DNA of 64,000 nucleotides from NCBI RefSeq assembly GCF_001548375.1, contig NZ_AP017295.1:3382501-3446500 (forward strand). Reading direction: 5' to 3'. The notes beneath the pieces are model-generated. The model was given only the letters and a program-made list of their open reading frames with translations. It ran no database searches and had not been told where the DNA came from. Below, piece by piece: positions 63,085 through 64,000 of this stretch (its first letter is position 1; each line of letters begins with the position of its first letter). Both the position numbers and the translations under genes were made by a program. The DNA comes from Nostoc sp. NIES-3756 (GTDB lineage: Bacteria > Cyanobacteriota > Cyanobacteriia > Cyanobacteriales > Nostocaceae).

Positions 63085-64000
63085 ATGAAGCCCAGACATC
63101 AAGTAGCCTTTCTCTACACATCACTCGTCAGTCTTAGCTTAGTCTCTGGCTACCTCATACCTGCTACCATTGTCGCTGCACCACCAAGAACCCCAGATAA
63201 AACGGTAAACTGTGACATTTTAGTTGTCGGTGGTGGACTTTCTGGTGTCGCCACAGCTTACGAAGGTTTACTTGCTGGGAGAAGGGTATGCTTGACGGAA
63301 ATTACCGACTGGTTGGGAGGGCAAATTTCTTCTCAGGGAACCTCGGCTTTAGATGAACGCCCAACACAAAGTCAACGCCAATTCTATTCTCGCGGTTATT
63401 TGGAACTGCGTAACCGGATTCAAAAAAAATATGGTGAACTCAACCCCGGAGACTGTTGGGTGAGTGATTCCTGTTTTTTACCTCGTGATGCCCATACAAT
63501 TATGGTGCAAATGCTGAGAGATGCAGAGAAGCGGGGTAAGGGGAAACTGGAATGGTTTCCTAACACAGTAATTAAGGATTTGGAAATTTCTCAGGGTAAG
63601 TTAATTAATAGCGCGATCGCCATTCAACATCAACCAGCTAAAGGCGCACCCCCCCTTAACACCCTACCCTTATCACAAACAATTGCAGACGCTTATCGCT
63701 ACAGCAACTCATCCCGGTTTACTAAAACTATTATTCGCCTAGTTCCCCAACAAACTAAGGGTAATGCCCCCAAATGGTATATTGTCGATGCTAGCGAAAC
63801 TGGCGAAATTATTGCCCTGGCTGATGTTCCCTACCGCTTAGGCATTGATGCCCGTTCTTACCTAGAACCTTCCTCATCCAGTAACAAAAATGACCCCTAC
63901 TGTACCCAAGGGTTTACTTACACCTTTGCAATGGAGGCTACCAAGGAACCGCAGCCGCAGAAAATGCCCCCCTATTATTTACAATATTCACCCTATTTCA
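63085..64000 (+). CDS. Exported FAD-dependent oxidoreductase (partial, cut by window end)
   Basis: The frame is open from the ATG at 63085 to the last base, so only about 305 residues of the N-terminal part are seen. It begins with a signal peptide (FLYTSLVSLSLVSGYLIPA). A Rossmann dinucleotide-binding motif follows (CDILVVGGGLSGVATAYEGL near 44-63), with RVCLTEITDWLGGQISSQG. This matches the FAD-dependent oxidoreductase family of the FAD_oxidored type. The later text (YRLGIDARSYLEP, DPYCTQGFTYTF) fits the same family. The substrate is unknown. It is divergent from proA. Confidence 0.88.
   Translation, partial: MKPRHQVAFLYTSLVSLSLVSGYLIPATIVAAPPRTPDKTVNCDILVVGGGLSGVATAYEGLLAGRRVCLTEITDWLGGQISSQGTSALDERPTQSQRQFYSRGYLELRNRIQKKYGELNPGDCWVSDSCFLPRDAHTIMVQMLRDAEKRGKGKLEWFPNTVIKDLEISQGKLINSAIAIQHQPAKGAPPLNTLPLSQTIADAYRYSNSSRFTKTIIRLVPQQTKGNAPKWYIVDASETGEIIALADVPYRLGIDARSYLEPSSSSNKNDPYCTQGFTYTFAMEATKEPQPQKMPPYYLQYSPYF

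Overview
This window is chromosomal DNA from a filamentous, heterocyst-type cyanobacterium of the Nostoc/Anabaena group. The evidence is the very frequent HIP1 octamer GCGATCGC, dozens of heptamer repeat arrays of the TAGTCAT / TGACTAA type between genes, a 65-residue NblA, a PatA-type response regulator at the head of a chemosensory operon, and cyanobacteria-specific families (SLH/OprB porin, DUF2232, DUF4336). I see no tRNA, rRNA, CRISPR array, transposase or prophage. The content is mostly ordinary chromosome with lineage-specific accessory genes.

Layout. 1-6 kb: a Uma2-family nuclease-like protein, an ABC-F ATPase, a small coiled-coil protein, an ABC1/AarF kinase-like protein and a PphA-like PP2C phosphatase. 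6-9 kb: nblA behind a roughly 680 bp leader, then a convergent Ser/Thr protein kinase. 9-11 kb: a small conserved protein and anmK (cell-wall recycling). 11.4-18 kb: a very clear four-half-site Pho box followed by a 2099-residue secreted protein. It carries Calx-beta, phytase-like esterase, nuclease and RTX calcium-binding modules, and looks like a phosphate-scavenging exoenzyme. 18-23 kb: a degenerate metallo-beta-lactamase-like protein and a 1403-residue Hsp70-like ATPase with a long low-complexity middle.

23-31 kb: an SLC13-type permease, glycerate kinase, an SLH/OprB porin, a PepSY-like lipoprotein and an OmpR-type two-component system (regulator then kinase). 31-37 kb: a Crp/Fnr regulator with a DUF2232 membrane protein, cobT with an in-frame repeat insertion, a coiled-coil protein, a solute-binding lipoprotein and an aldo/keto reductase. 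37-43 kb: a TPM/LemA pair, a MITE-like element with terminal inverted repeats and a TAA duplication, a DUF4336 protein and an AIM24-like protein. 42.6-46.8 kb: a MacA-MacB/DevBCA-type export operon split by an oppositely oriented S23-type four-helix-bundle gene.

47-53 kb: an Arg/Leu/Pro-rich exported protein, a frameshifted relic, a TPR protein, a single-domain response regulator, a type IIA topoisomerase A subunit and a second Uma2 protein, then a relic with an in-frame stop. 53.6-61 kb: a five-gene chemosensory operon (PatA-type regulator, CheY, CheW, MCP, CheA-REC) in the same gene order as the hormogonium/motility (hmp-type) loci of Nostoc. 61.6-64 kb: proA and the start of an exported FAD-dependent oxidoreductase cut by the window edge.

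The best candidates for new biology are the Pho-box-controlled exoprotein with one enzyme domain nested inside another, the repeat-flanked four-helix-bundle gene inside the export operon, and the repeated use of small dispersed repeats to supply coding sequence, start codons and stop codons.
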